From Citrus sinensis (Eukaryota > Streptophyta > Magnoliopsida > Sapindales > Rutaceae): a stretch of DNA of 64,000 bases. Positions within the stretch are counted from its first letter, which is position 1; each line of letters starts with the position of its first letter. Shown in pieces: positions 1 through 15,246 of the stretch. A program made the translations under genes and the position numbers. Location of the stretch: NCBI RefSeq assembly GCF_022201045.2, contig NC_068562.1, positions 5,562,001-5,626,000 of the forward strand. Reading direction: 5' to 3'. Below the pieces are notes generated by a model. That model worked only from the letters and a program-made list of their open reading frames with translations. It was not told where the DNA came from and did no database searches.

Positions 1-463
1 TTCATATGCGGTGTAAAAAATATTGACTTGAGGTTGATTCATTGGCTTGGAGCATGCACCTTCTGCTCCACTTTGACTGAGGTTGATTCATTAGCTTTTA
101 CTGATATGTGACAATGATGATAGATATTGTAGTGATGATGTAATGTGAGCTTTCTAAGTGATAATGACGATAAATATTGAAGTAATAATGTAGTCTAAGC
201 TTTCTCAAATTAACTAACAAGTGATATGAATTATCTGCAGCGAAATCTTGATTTTTCTCTTTATCTTAAGTTTTCTTGATGAATTTAAATGTTATGTAAT
301 TGTGCAATTGCAACACTAACTAATTTTTCTTTTTATCTAAATATTGATGATGCTCCTCTACATATTCCTCTTTTAGAGGATGAAGTGGATATGGCTATGC
401 CATCATGCTGTCATTCAATGTCATCCATCGCGTGCAGTCATACAACACGCTAATTGCTAAGTT
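1..463. other. Intergenic DNA, no gene seen
   Basis: AT-rich non-coding sequence. Two imperfect copies of a short phrase (tgataatgacgataaatattga and a variant) lie near 110-190. I see no coding frame with recognisable protein features. Confidence 0.5.
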
Positions 464-713
464 AAAATCACCATAAATAATCAACAAAGTGTTGGCTCCA
501 TGGCTCCACTGGTAATGGAGTCTCCTTAAGTGGCTTGATTGGGTTTGCTCCCCAGTTCGAGTCACAGGGAAATCGCATTTGTTTAGAGAACATGTGCCTC
601 TCGGTTCGAACAGGGACTTTTAGTATGAGTTGTGGTACGGGCTTAAAGGTACATTCCACAGTTGAAACCCTCCCCAAGATACGTCGTGGTAAAAAAAAAA
701 AATCACCATAAAT
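464..713 (+). repeat. tRNA-derived SINE, family 1, copy 1, with TSD
   Basis: The element body is about 479-698. It starts near caacaaagtgttggctcca and ends in ggt followed by an A-run at 691-700. It is flanked by the direct repeat aaaatcaccataaat (464-478 and 699-713), a typical LINE-mediated target-site duplication. Near the 5' end are a Pol III box-A-like TTGGCTCCA...TGG and a box-B-like AGTTCGAGTC. A second GTTCGAAC motif lies further in. Copies 2 and 3, at 32.5 kb and 59.9 kb, share the whole body. This copy carries a small internal duplication (ggctcca twice). Any ORF across it is spurious. Confidence 0.88.
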
Positions 714-1943
714 ACATCACATGTGTACGCGACAATAGTAAAACATAATTGGATGATTGCACTGTGATCTAGTGCTATGATTGTAACATACGGGTATCAC
801 CGACAGTACAAGTCATTTTATTTGTTTATAGCTTTGCTGTTGAACGACCACCAGACATGGAACTCTTACTAATTACATGCTTCTTCAACAAATTAACTTG
901 CACATATTTTCATTTTTTTTCAAATTTTGACGACAAGCAAGCCATCCCAATTCCTAAGGAGCCCTGGTGCGAACCCAATTGTATGCCGAGGGCTACTACT
1001 AGGCCATGGGCGAAGCTATTTTACCGTTACCTACATATGACCAAGTTTTTTCGTTTTTAAGTAGCAGAATGATATTATCGAAATAATAGTCAACTCAGAC
1101 GAAGAATAAAGAAATAATAGTAAAGTGGGCGGCGACAGTAGTGCCATTTGCTCCATTTGGGCCATAATTATTAAATACACCCCTACCATTTCCGAGAATC
1201 CCACTTTGTTTATATGCACTCGCAATATGTCTTGAGCCAGAACCATTATGTTTACGAATCAGGATAATGATCGCCCCATTTATTGGAACCTGTTCAATAC
1301 ACCCGCATGATTTGCTAAGAACATCCACTTTATTTCATGAAAAATGGCACATCCACTTCTTTTAATATATTAACGAATAATAAACGCATTTTCTATTTTG
1401 CAATTTCTTAGTGAATGATATTTTCCCCGTGTGAGGATCATGAAAAAGAATTCAAACGTTCGCACGTAAAAAACTCTTGATGTAGAAAAATGAATTGAAA
1501 AAACTTTTTACTTAAGAAAATTGTTAGTCCAAATCGAAAGAACAAATCTTTGACTTAACGGCCCAGTAGGATAGAATAGGATTCCGGTCAAATAATCCAA
1601 TATCATCTCTGTCATTCCCACTCTTATCTCCTATCAGCATTATTGGTCCTAGAAAACCATCCACACGCGCTCAAAATCAGCTTAACCTCGCACCTCGGTA
1701 AAAACGCCGCCGTATCCCTCCACAAACAAAACAACTGCAACTGCCTGTCTGGCTTTGCTAGTAGGTAGCGAGTAATAAGAGCTACTCACTCTCGCGCGTA
1801 AGTCCTCCTGACAGTCATTTGGAGCCAACTAAATTCCTCGTAATATAAGCCACGCTCAAATCAAATCTCAATCACTTGAATATTTTTCTTTGAAGAAGAT
1901 CCAATTCCCCTCCAGTTAACTTTACAGTTTCTGCAATTCTGCT
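714..1943. promoter_or_regulatory. Upstream region and 5' leader of the 14-3-3 gene
   Basis: No coding frame is convincing here. The last 300 bases are less AT-rich and run into the ATG at 1944. A TATA-like aatataag at about 1841-1848 followed by a roughly 95-base leader would suit a start near 1870. The exact start site is inference. Confidence 0.35.
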
Positions 1944-4903
<2,960 letters not shown>

Positions 4904-5681
4904 GGGTATGGATCGTTTGCTCCTCTGGGGAGGTGGGCTTTTGAATGTCATGAATTGTAAAGCAAGTGTGATTTTAGTTGACTATGTATCGGTTGTAAAC
5001 TTGTGTTGTCTTCCTTTTGGATTTCGTTACAATATCTGACAAACTTTATGCAAGTGGGACGAGTAGGTCAGTATATGATGTGCTAAGTATGTAGCTTCTA
5101 TATGGCTTTGAAATTCTTCAGCCTGCAGCAATTTTATTAGCCAGTGGATATAGAACTACATACCAATTCTGGCAACCTATTACAAATCCTCAAAGATTAA
5201 ATGGACTCTTAATCCCTTTAATCAAGTATAATACACAAACTTAGAAGTTATTGGGTATGAGCTTAATGGTTACTCTAGTTTATTTCGTGATTAATTGATG
5301 TGCTTGTACACAGGTTGTCTAGGTCGCATCATGTGTGTTCCCTTGATTTGTTATGTTGCTTGTGTGGGACAATGCCTAGAGAGAGAGAGATGAATAGGTG
5401 ATGAATTTCATTTTTAAATCTTTGAAGACAAACAAAGATATACATATTTGTATCTATTGTAACTGATGAGTGATAATATAGCCATATTTTACGGACACGC
5501 TATTTGCTTCATTGATGTTTATATATAGAGGTATCAATGTGCATGAAGAGACACATTTGATAAAGTTATCTATTTTTAACCTCCCCACCCCAAACCCGAA
5601 ACCGTCTATATCAAACTTCATTTTGAATTTTTGATAGTTAAGTAAAATTCAGATTAAAACATGGTTTAAATCTCGGTTTCA
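4904..5681. other. 3' flank of the 14-3-3 gene
   Basis: Probable 3' UTR followed by AT-rich spacer. A short (ga)n run lies near 5379-5390. No other gene is visible. Confidence 0.4.
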
Positions 5682-6077
5682 AGTGAAGATTTGATCAACC
5701 ACTGGGCCTTAGTCCGTGGCTAGAGCTTGTGAGGGAAGTGGTTCGAATCCTTACAGAAGCATTGTGGGGGTTTATTTAAATTTATTTTTTCATCTCTTAA
5801 GCGAAGGTTGAAATCCCTCGATTATTAAAAATGATTAAAATTTAAGTTGTTATATATAAGAGTTGATGTGAATTAATTTAAATTATTATATAATTGTAAA
5901 TATCAATTATAATGTAAATTAGTTTAAGTTATAATGTGATTGTAAATATTAGTTATGATGTAAATTAATCTCAATTATTATGTGATTGTAAATACCAATT
6001 ATAGTATCATGTAATATGTAATATCTTAAGTAATAGTCTCATTTAATTTAAAAAAAAAAAAAAGTAAAGATTTGATC
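5682..6077 (+). repeat. SINE-like retroelement, family 2, copy A, with TSD
   Basis: A body of about 366 bp (5697-6062) is bounded by agtgaagatttgatc (5682-5696) and agtaaagatttgatc (6063-6077), 14 of 15 matching. It ends in a 14-base A-run. The 5' part is tRNA-like, with an exact Pol III box B GGTTCGAATCC at 5740-5750 and a degenerate box A just upstream. A phrase agcattgtgggggt follows. Both the box-B region and that phrase recur, inverted, at 50.9 kb, as does the tail phrase taatagtctc. The interior (about 5850-6010) holds roughly 40-bp AT-rich near-repeats of a taattgtaaatat type. Confidence 0.72.
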
Positions 6078-8669
6078 TCTACGCATATCCTCTATAGGGC
6101 ATGTGATAATTCTATCATACTATGAAATATTGAGAGGCTGACTGGGATGTTCAGAGTGGGTTTTCTTTTATCAAACCATGATAGACGATGATGAGACGCG
6201 GTCAACATTGAAGTAGAACTGAGAATATCAGATGAGTGGCACACCTAATCACTAACTTTTCTTGATTATGCAATGAGAGGTTCTCAGTTTGTTCAGAGTT
6301 GAATCGCTAATTAATGTTAGTTAAACTCCTAACATTAAAAAAGAAGAAAAAAATTAAATAAAATAATAAAAATAGTAATAAAATATCGTTAAGATATTGG
6401 GAAAGATTTAATAAATAAATAGCAAGTGGGTTAGATGGCAAAAGGGGGGCAAACAATTAGATGCGTAACAAGTCATTTTTTATGAAAGAAATTGAATTTG
6501 CAATCAGCGCTTATCGTGGAGCAGCAGCAGAAGCCATGGCTGATGTTCTGGATGCATGCTTTTGATGGCACGGCATTTTATAGAGAGAATATGGAGGGAT
6601 TGTGAAGAAGTTCTTCCGACTTTCGAGAGCTCGAATCTCAACCACAATATAAGACTAAATCTTAAAAGAGTTTCCTTTGGACCACCACAACCCCCACCCA
6701 TTGTTTGCATGTTGTATATGATCTGAGCTTTGCTGATCTCTGTATTAAGCACTTACAAGTAAACAAGTCAAGTTAAGGCTGCTGCTGGGTTTTGCAGCAT
6801 ACACGTGATTTGCAAATTAAAATTTGCGGTGGTGAAAAGTGCTTCTTTATTTTTGGCCACGAGAATATTTGGGATAGAACCACTTAAAAGAGATGGTAAA
6901 AAGAGAGCATCCCTAGTAAGGGATGCAAAAGGGGTGAAAATTTTGTGTCTTAAAAGAAGGCGATTTGATTTTTTATCTTAAATTTTAAATTTTTAAGTGT
7001 TTCTTCCATGGATGCAAGAGGGGTTTATTACATGATTTGTCAATTAATGCCGGTGCACGTAGTTTACAACTCTCAATGTTCTTCCTTTTTGACTGTACAA
7101 TATAGTAAGGAACGAGAGGTTGGGAAGTGAATTTAGCATGTATGCCAGCCAATTCAAAATATATGAGTCTCAATTAAAGGACGATTTACAATTATGGCCC
7201 AGTTCCAAACTTCCACTTAAGTCAATGGGATTGAAATAAATAAATAAGAATAGTGGAAAAAACATATTAAGCATTGTTCATCCCATTGGATTGAGTTCAC
7301 ATTTCACACTCTTCAAATATGTAAACGGTAGACAATGCACTCAACCGGCTTTATTCTGGCACCCCATTTCAATTAATATTTTTATGATACAGCTAATGGT
7401 ACATCCTTTTTAGAGTAATTTATTGGTTGCAAACGGAGCTACATATTTATGCTTTTCCTTTTTCAAATTTACTTTCCATGAATCACACTGCTTCCATAAG
7501 GAATGGACAATGACCCAATTCCGTAGAACTGCATGCAGGTTAAGGGGTTAAAAAACAAGATCATGATTCTCTCTTTATCTGATCTTCGTCTGAGTAAATT
7601 TTATTAATATGATTGGTGATTAATAAATTAAAAAAAAAGTATTTAAATCCTAATCATCCACTAACACTAAAACACAAGTGGCACAAGATTCGTAAAATAT
7701 CAGGAGTGCTCAGATCATGAGAGGATCCTGATCCTAAAAAACAAGTGCAAGTGTGATTCTCTGAAAGATAATTACTCGAAAAAAAAAAGGATTAGGTAAT
7801 CGTGATTTTCTAATTATCTAATTTTAAACTTTGAACAAATATTCTCTTCCGGTTAAATATTTTCAAGGACAAAGCTTGATTATTTGGGTGACAAAAGTAT
7901 AGATACTTAGAAAATGATATTTCATTTCATTTATGTTATTGTGCTTAGTCGAAGCGTAGAGATTATTTAAGCTATCGTTTTAGATTAAACTATTTGACAC
8001 AAATTATAATAAAAATATAAGTAAAATAACAGTGTAGTCCAGAGCTATCCTCCTTATTCTCATTTTGAACCTCCATTAATTCACTGCTCAATGTTTGGTT
8101 GGTGGAGGTCTGGAATTCCATGAAAGAAGATATCATTCAACTCGTCCTCGTTGGCTTAATTTCATGCATCAATCACACTTCCTCAGTTAAACCTCCCATC
8201 TCTCGTTCTCTCTTTCATCTCGGTTGACCGGGGCGAAGAGTCTAATGAAATTACGAAATGACCCTGATCAATCGATCCTCATTGCCCTTCGTGCCTCCTC
8301 TATCCAGTCTGGCTTCCCATTTTAACCTCCATTAGGCATTAATCTTCCGCTGGTTCTTTTAATCATCTGCTTATCTCTCGTTGGTGTGAGGGAAAACAAT
8401 CCCGCAAAAGAAAAAAATACTTCTTCCAAGGAATTTTAGAATATCTCTTTTGCACTAGACCCACTTAATATATGTATGATATGTGTACATTTTGTTTTTA
8501 AAAATTATCACGTAATTGATCATTTTATTTAATTCTTCATGTACTCATATTATACATATATCAAGTGGATGTAATACAATAAAGGTACTCAACAATTTCT
8601 CGTTTCATCATCACCCATTATTTTCCTCGTTTTCCTAACTATATAGGATTCTCAACACTTATCATCAAG

Positions 8670-8713
<44 letters not shown>

Positions 8714-9816
8714 TTTTGTATGAGAATGGTTAAATATGATAATAAGTGTTGAGAGAAATTTATTTTATTTTATCAAATGGCAAATTCGTATTTCCTTTTT
8801 TTTTTTTAATAACTTCTGAAAATAAAATCATATATTTTGTGCTCTACACCCTTATTATATAATAATTGATAAAACAGGATAGGAAGCAATAAGTTCAAGT
8901 AGGCAAAATTCGAAAATGATATTATCAAGCTAATAGCTTAAGTTTTAAGTTTCTCTAGAGACCCATCCTGTCCTTGGTCCCTAAACCAAATTCATCACTG
9001 AATCAATTTTGCTACCCCGACATCAGCTTAGTGGGAGGTCCAAATTCATAAAAATTACCTAATGTTATGTTCTAATAAAGCCGGTAAAATTTTTACTAGA
9101 TGCTATCGTCTTGTTAGAAATACTGCAAGTATAAGGGCAGATGTATAAATAATGTAAAATCCATGGACCCACCAGATCACGTTTTTGTACGGTGCTTGTC
9201 AAATTAATTATGCAATCTCGATTTAATAAAACAGAATCACAAACATGTCATCACCCATCATATGAATTCATCACACAAATTAAGCCCTCACTAAACCAAC
9301 CCAAATATGCCATTACCTATTAAATTTGATTAGTTAGGTACATGTTTTTTTTTAACCCAATTTTCACAGTTATAACTCTTAAACCAGACGCAGTGATGTA
9401 AAATTTATTGAACTAATTTTAGATTATTTTTTTTATAAATTGATTATTTTTTAATGGTGTCATTTATTTATTGGAATCTCAATTTATTTTTTATTTTTGT
9501 GAAAAAGATAAAAATTTCATCAAACCCATCCGTAATTTTTTCTGTATCTTTTGAATAAAAAAAAAAGATAATTTAAGATTTTCAATAAGTAAAAGATAAT
9601 TTAAGATTTTCAATAAGTAAAAGAATGATTTAATCCACAAGGAGTAGTCTAAAATTTATCCTTCTTTATTTGACCATACATGATGCGTGTTGCTTCAATG
9701 TTTTCAATATATTAACTATATATTTTTTTTAATTTACCAATAATTATCACTTTTTACGCAGCAATTGGATGATAAAAGTTAAAATAATAATAATAATAAT
9801 AATCCTGTAATTATTT
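6078..9816. other. AT-rich intergenic DNA with simple repeats
   Basis: Non-coding. It contains a (TA)n tract at 8670-8711 and a duplicated 28-bp unit aaaagataatttaagatttt... at 9563-9618. An (AAT)n tract at about 9783-9803 abuts the pararetrovirus remnant. Short open frames here have no recognisable protein features. Confidence 0.5.
8670..8711. repeat. (TA)n microsatellite
   Basis: Uninterrupted alternating T and A for about 42 bases in AT-rich spacer. Confidence 0.95.
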
Positions 9817-10480
9817 TTATAACAGAAGTTGGATAATTTCATAATCACCTTTTTGTTTTTCTTTTAATTCTCTAATCTCATATTTGATTTCTTTGATCTC
9901 CTTTTGGAGGTCTTGAATGTTGGGGATAGTTTTCTTTGTTTTCTTCTTATCCAAAATATCAGTAAGATCATAAGAACTCTTTTTAACAATTGGAACTTTG
10001 GAAGTCTTTGCTTTATTAAAATATAGGATTTTCAAAAGCTTATCAAGATATTCTTTTTGAAGATTTGGATCAGAAATATATTTTACGAGCTCAAGAAATG
10101 TTTCTTGGTCTTTAGTCAAAACATTGATTTTCTTTAAATAAAAATCTATTTCAGAATCACTACTGCTAGATGCAGAGGTATCTGAGTCAATAAGTTCATT
10201 GACCTGAAGGGGATCACTATCTCCCGACATGGAAGACTCAAAGTCAGAAGACTCTATAAGAAGAGAGGCAACTTTGGAGATGATTTCTTCATCAAGGCCA
10301 AGTTCATGAAGCTTTCGATTCATTCTGCAATACTTTGCAGTATGACCTTTTATGCCACACTTATGGCATATGGCTTCTTTGTAGTTGAAAAAAGTTTTGT
10401 GTTTAGGTTTAAATTCTTTTTTCTTAGAGAAATTGGGCTTCTTGTAAGGTTTCTGGGGTTTTTTATAATAATAATAATAA
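9817..10480 (-). pseudogene. Endogenous pararetrovirus remnant: coat-protein-like zinc-knuckle fragment
   Basis: The minus-strand frame of about 220 codons has a lysine-rich start, then a CCHC zinc knuckle of pattern CX2CX4HX4C at residues 42-55 (CHKCGIKGHTAKYC). An acidic/serine-rich stretch and a lysine/glutamate-rich coiled-coil-like tail follow, ending at a stop. This layout matches the C-terminal capsid/nucleocapsid part of plant pararetroviruses (Caulimoviridae) better than a host zinc-knuckle protein. The apparent start is translation of an (ATA)n microsatellite (10467-10483), so it is not a real initiator. (AAT)n tracts flank both sides. Reverse-transcriptase-like sequence in the same orientation lies about 0.5 kb upstream (on its strand), with broken sequence between. 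I read it as a decayed, rearranged genomic copy, not an active gene. A retrotransposon gag origin is the alternative. Confidence 0.62.
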
Positions 10481-10679
10481 TATATTATCATAACAATGAC
10501 ATGGGATACCCATATTACTATGCTAGTGTTTTATATAGTATTATTTGTACATTTAGAAGAAAACTTATACAATAGTAACAAAAACCATATTACTATGCTA
10601 GTCCCCAAGTTCTTGTATTTTTAAAATAAGGGCGTAGTTTGTCCATTTTGTATGAAATAGGTTCATGAAGATTGATGAC

Positions 10680-10880
10680 CCTTATTTAGTTACTGGATTT
10701 AAATGTGGAATTTCTCTTTTTAATTCTACTAATGATTCTATTAACTCATTCACTAACAATTATTTTTATAGCGTTTAATTGAATTTGTAAGCCTTGTTGT
10801 GTAAAATTAATATTTTCTATTTCTAATTTAATGTCTAATAACTGAAACTTGCTTTTAAAACTTAAATTTATTCATGATGG
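10680..10880 (-). pseudogene. Decayed sequence within the pararetrovirus-like block
   Basis: The minus strand has a short open stretch of about 35 codons (glutamine/isoleucine/lysine rich) ending in a stop near 10765. The base composition matches the flanking viral-like pieces. I cannot assign it to a specific viral protein. The link rests on position and orientation only. Confidence 0.3.
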
Positions 10881-10898
10881 GAACTGTCTAAGTTTAAT

Positions 10899-11082
10899 TG
10901 GACCGAAATTCATATATTGCTCCATCTTTTGTGTCTTCTATTTTATCTGAAATTTCTAATATTTTGCTAACTATATGTGGTTGTAATTCTATTGTTCCTC
11001 TGTCTATTTTTAACCCTAAAAAGTCTATTTTTTGTTTTAATAATTCTATTTTCTTTTTAGAGATAACTATATTTTATATATG
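10899..11082 (-). pseudogene. Endogenous pararetrovirus remnant: reverse transcriptase fragment
   Basis: About 50 codons on the minus strand read as the end of a viral-type reverse transcriptase palm/thumb: a lysine-rich segment, then KIDFLGLKID, then a LQPHI-containing segment. In this family that is followed by the connection/RNase H region. The frame is cut at both ends by stops and no catalytic YxDD box is present. The direction agrees with the zinc-knuckle fragment at 9.8-10.5 kb. An LTR retrotransposon is possible but less likely, because the LG(x)ID...LQPHI wording is typical of caulimovirids. Confidence 0.62.
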
Positions 11083-11731
11083 AAGTGAAAAAAGTTTCAA
11101 CTTAGAGCAGTGACACCGGCCACTGGACAAGGACCTATCTGGTACAAATAGAAAAATTATATCCTTAATCGAGAAGTTCTATGATTTCAGGGATCCTGAT
11201 ACTATTAGCCTACTTGTGAAATGATAAATATCCGAAATATGAAGTAGAAAATTGTATGATTAACTTATAATGGGATAATAAAATAAAAACATAAAAACAT
11301 AAAATATTCATCAGAGTCTTGCGTTTTATCTTATTTTCTTATTTTATGTTTCCATTTTTGTTAAAAATATTTTCTTCTCAAGATTTTAATTTCCTTCTTA
11401 TTCGGCAGTGTAATCTACGATCCCTCAGTCTACTACTCCCTTGGTTACCCTAGAAAACAAATGTACATTTCCTACATAAACCTTCTCTCTTCGCAGTTTG
11501 CACAAAGGATACCATCTCTTCAATCACAATCAGAGCCCCAGCCCCTACTCCCCCGCTCTCGCTCTGGTCTTTTCTCTCTTTTTGGCTTTTATTGTGTAAA
11601 TAAAAATAAAAATGGAGAATAACGCTCATCCCCCACAACAACAGACCCATTGACATCGCACTTATCTCATGAATCTTTCCTTGGTTTTTTACTAGTTTTA
11701 TAAATTTGGTTTTTTATTACAGTGCCTAAAA
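11083..11731. promoter_or_regulatory. Upstream region of the cyclin gene
   Basis: AT-rich spacer that becomes pyrimidine-rich (about 11490-11600) before the ATG at 11732. No distinct promoter element can be fixed by eye. Confidence 0.3.
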
Positions 11732-13626
11732 ATGGCAGAAAATCTTTCTGACTTTACAGCCTCAAATCTTACATGTACAGAGAGCACAAACACTTGTTTT
11801 GATGGTTTTGATTGTAATGCCACAAATGGTGATGATGATGACCAAAACAGTCAAAACCACAGTCAAGACTCAAACTTTATCAACAAGAGATCCATTTTCC
11901 CGATGGGTTTTTTTCCATTCCAAACTGTTAGTGAGGAGCTGCTCAGAGAAATGGCTGTCAAAGAGGGAGAGCTTTTGCCTAAACATGATTACCTCAACAG
12001 ATTGCGCAGTGGGGATTTGGACTCGAGAGTAAGGAGAGAGGCTCTCGATTGGATTCTCAAGGTTGTTTTTTTTTTTCTTTCAACTGGGGTCCCCATTTTA
12101 TTTTGCTTGTTTTGATCCACTGATCATTGCGTTTTACTACCTCATCTTTGTTTGCCTTTTTTTTTTTAAAGTGTTTTCAATGACTATGTTATAGATTTAT
12201 TTATTTTTTCATTGTTTCTCAACAACATTTTCTTGTTTATTATGTGCACGCATTCTCTTTCTAATCGGTATTCTTATAACTTGTTAGTAGTTTTTTATGG
12301 GGTTGAAGTCTTGATGTTTCTTCTTTGACTGGTATTCAGCTTTGTGTTGATAAAGGTGGTGTCTTTGTTGGTTCTTGTAATGGGCTATTGACTGAGTTTT
12401 AGGTACTGTCATCAACAGGCTCATGCACATTACAGATTTGGACCAATGAGTTTTTGTCTATCTATGAACTACTTGGATCGATTCCTATCGGTTTATGAAT
12501 TACCTGTAAGTTCAGGCTCCCGGGCTTGATTCTTTCGTTCTTTACATTTAACATTTTTTTTTGTATTTGGGTCTAATCTTCTCATTGTTATTTTATTTTG
12601 GTCATACTTTTGGCACAAACAGAAAGGCAAAGATTGGACTGTGCAATTGCTGGCTGTAGCCTGTTTATCACTAGCCGCCAAAATGGAGGAGAGTGAAGTG
12701 CCTCTTTTAGTTGAATTGCAGGTATAAGCTAATTTAAGATCATTTCATTAACCAAAATAATTTATTTATTTTTATCTAAAAAGGGATAATGATGGTTTAT
12801 TTGTTTATTTCAATCTGATTTGTCCTGGTCGTTGTGTATTAATGAGCAGGTGGGAGAACCAAAGTATGTGTTTGAAGCCAAAACCATACAAAAAATGGAG
12901 CTTTTGGTGTTGGGCACATTGAAGTGGAGAATGCAGTGTCTTACTCCTTGCTCATTCATTGATTACTTTCTGACTAAGGTCAACGATGATCAACTTCCAT
13001 CGGCAACTTCAATGTTCAGATCAGTACAGCTTTTATTTAGCACAATTAAAGGTATCTTTCTCACTGCGAATGCCCATTTTTGTTCTTGAGGATTAATGGA
13101 TTTGATGAGTGAGGTGGGTGGCAAATTGAATGCAGCTACTGACTTCTTGGAGTTCAAGCCTTCTGAAATTGCTGCAGCTGTGGCAATTTCTGTGTCAAGA
13201 GAAGATGAGCAAGCACAAAACATTGATAAAGCCATATCTTGTTTCATACATGTTGAAAAGGTAAAATAAAATTTTGGCTGGATCATTCCACGGTAACAAA
13301 ACGAATGATATTTATTTCTACTGATTTGAATGATTTTTATGTTATGATGATGAAGTTGGGTTTTATTTTTCTTGCAGGAAAGAGTGTTGAATTGTGTTGA
13401 ACTGATTAAAGAATTGTCAGCAGTTTCATCTGTGTTGCCTCATAGCCCAGATGGGGTACTGGATGCTGCATACTTGAGCTATAATAATAAAACTGAGGAT
13501 ATTACAGTTAGGTCATGTGCAAGTTCTTCTCATAACACAAGCAGTCCGTCATCAGTTATTAAGAGGAGGAAACAACAAGACACATCAGAACCATCATCCC
13601 CACAATTGGAGGACTACAAGTCATGA
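11732..13626 (+). CDS. CYCD: D-type cyclin (CYCD2/CYCD4-like)
   Basis: Regulatory subunit of CDKA-type kinases that drives G1/S entry by targeting retinoblastoma-related protein (family knowledge). Coding exons are 11732-12061, 12419-12505, 12623-12721, 12850-13051, 13136-13260 and 13378-13626, giving 363 residues. An LxCxE retinoblastoma-binding motif, LTCTE, sits at residues 13-17. The cyclin box begins around REALDWIL (about 103-110) and continues through [10 protein letters not shown] and [15 protein letters not shown]. The second cyclin fold follows from about residue 205. The C-terminus is serine-rich with a basic IKRRKQ patch and a PSSPQ, resembling the D2/D4 subgroup. Six coding exons also fit D2/D4, but D1 or D5 is not excluded. 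The start is the first ATG with LxCxE close behind it. Length and junctions look normal for a working gene. Confidence 0.94.
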
Positions 13627-15215
13627 GTTTTTACTTCTCCTCCTTCTCAGTTCTCACACAATGTCCTATCAATTTGGTTGAATGGGAGCTTTGGTGTGTT
13701 TTTAAGCTGTCTGCCTGTCTCTTAGTAGACACAGCCCCCATCCCTTCCCCCCCCACCCAAAAAAAAAAAAAAAAGACTTTGAATAAATAAATCAAAGTGA
13801 AAATAGACTCAACAAGTTGGTTTCATGCCTAGAGCATGATCAGAGAAAGATAACTTTAAAAAAAAAAAAAATCACCAGCTGTCAATATAATTTGAGTTCT
13901 CAAAAGCTATAGAGATTATCAGAAGTGGAGCTTGCAGCAATGTGTTGTGGTTAGAGCAAAGGGGAAAAAAAATTAATAAAGATATGAGAAGGAATGAAAT
14001 GAGGATGAGAAACATCTTTAAGTTTTGTGTTTATTTGCTCTTTTTATTTCAATGGAAAAGAAAAAGAAAAAGAAATTCTCAAAAAGCAAATATGTGTGTA
14101 GTATGCCTCAATCTGTTTTATTTTTAATGTCCTTAAATAAACGACGTCGTACGACCTGACAACATAACTCCAACCGGTGTCGTATTCTTTGTTGTGGCAA
14201 TTACTGATGTGTCTGTTAGTTTTCGGGATTTGGGAAATGGGCCCCGCAGGAAGAGAGAGCTGGCCCATTGATGTTTGTTTCTAACTGAGCGAAGACGAGT
14301 CAACATCTGGGCTTGCTTCGGTTCTGTCCTGTTCTGTTCTGGTTGCGGTGTTGGTGAATGATAATAATGGATGAAAAATGCTTCTGAGCAAATAAAAAAA
14401 AAAATGAAACATTGGGAATCCACGGTGCCTGAATTTAGAGTTATTGATTATGGGCACATTGCATCATCGATTTCAACATCAAATCTTCATCAATTGCTGA
14501 CTCGTGTCACTCTTCATCTTCTTCTTCTTCTTCTTTTTTTGTTTTTGTTTTTTTCCTTGAGACAAGATTTTCATTTTGAAGGGACAAGTTAGTAAATGAA
14601 TCCGTATGATGGACTGATTTTCAATTATGTAGAAGTCATAACCCAGTAGGAGAGGCGATCCCCTCTAAAGTTTAATCTTTCAACGATAATGTTCATATAT
14701 CAATAAGTGTGTATGTATATATGCATAATAATTTAGAAAAAGAAAATCAATAGAATGCAGTTAATATAATCATAATGTAAGAGTAAGGCATCTGTCCGTA
14801 TTTGCAATCACAGAGTCCCACTACACACTTAAATGAAAACTTCCAACGACGAGGAAACATTGGGAACAGGCAACATAATATCATGATCATCGATGAACAT
14901 GGTTCGTTTTTATTTTATTTTTTTTTTCTCTTGCGATTTACATCATTGACATTGACTATGAACTTTAATTTTTATTCAAACTTCGTATAACCATTTGATA
15001 GCAGCTATTCCAAACTTTGCTACTCCATAAAACGATGTGTGTGTCTATATATGGATATATTACAATTGCACAAGTTTTACTTTTGGTTACTAATTTTTAT
15101 TTTTCTTTTTTTGGTTATCAATTATAATATGCCGTAACATCTTTTGAAACTTTTCCCTTTTATTTATGAATAAGTATACATCCTGTGAGTGATAACAAAA
15201 ATTTGTCATACATCA

Positions 15216-15246
<31 letters not shown>

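Noticed and set aside
468-677. 69-codon minus-strand open frame
   Set aside because: It lies inside SINE copy 1 and is antisense to it; no protein features.
5700-5760. tRNA gene candidate from an exact box B
   Set aside because: No cloverleaf can be formed, the A box is poor, and the sequence sits inside a TSD-flanked SINE-like element.
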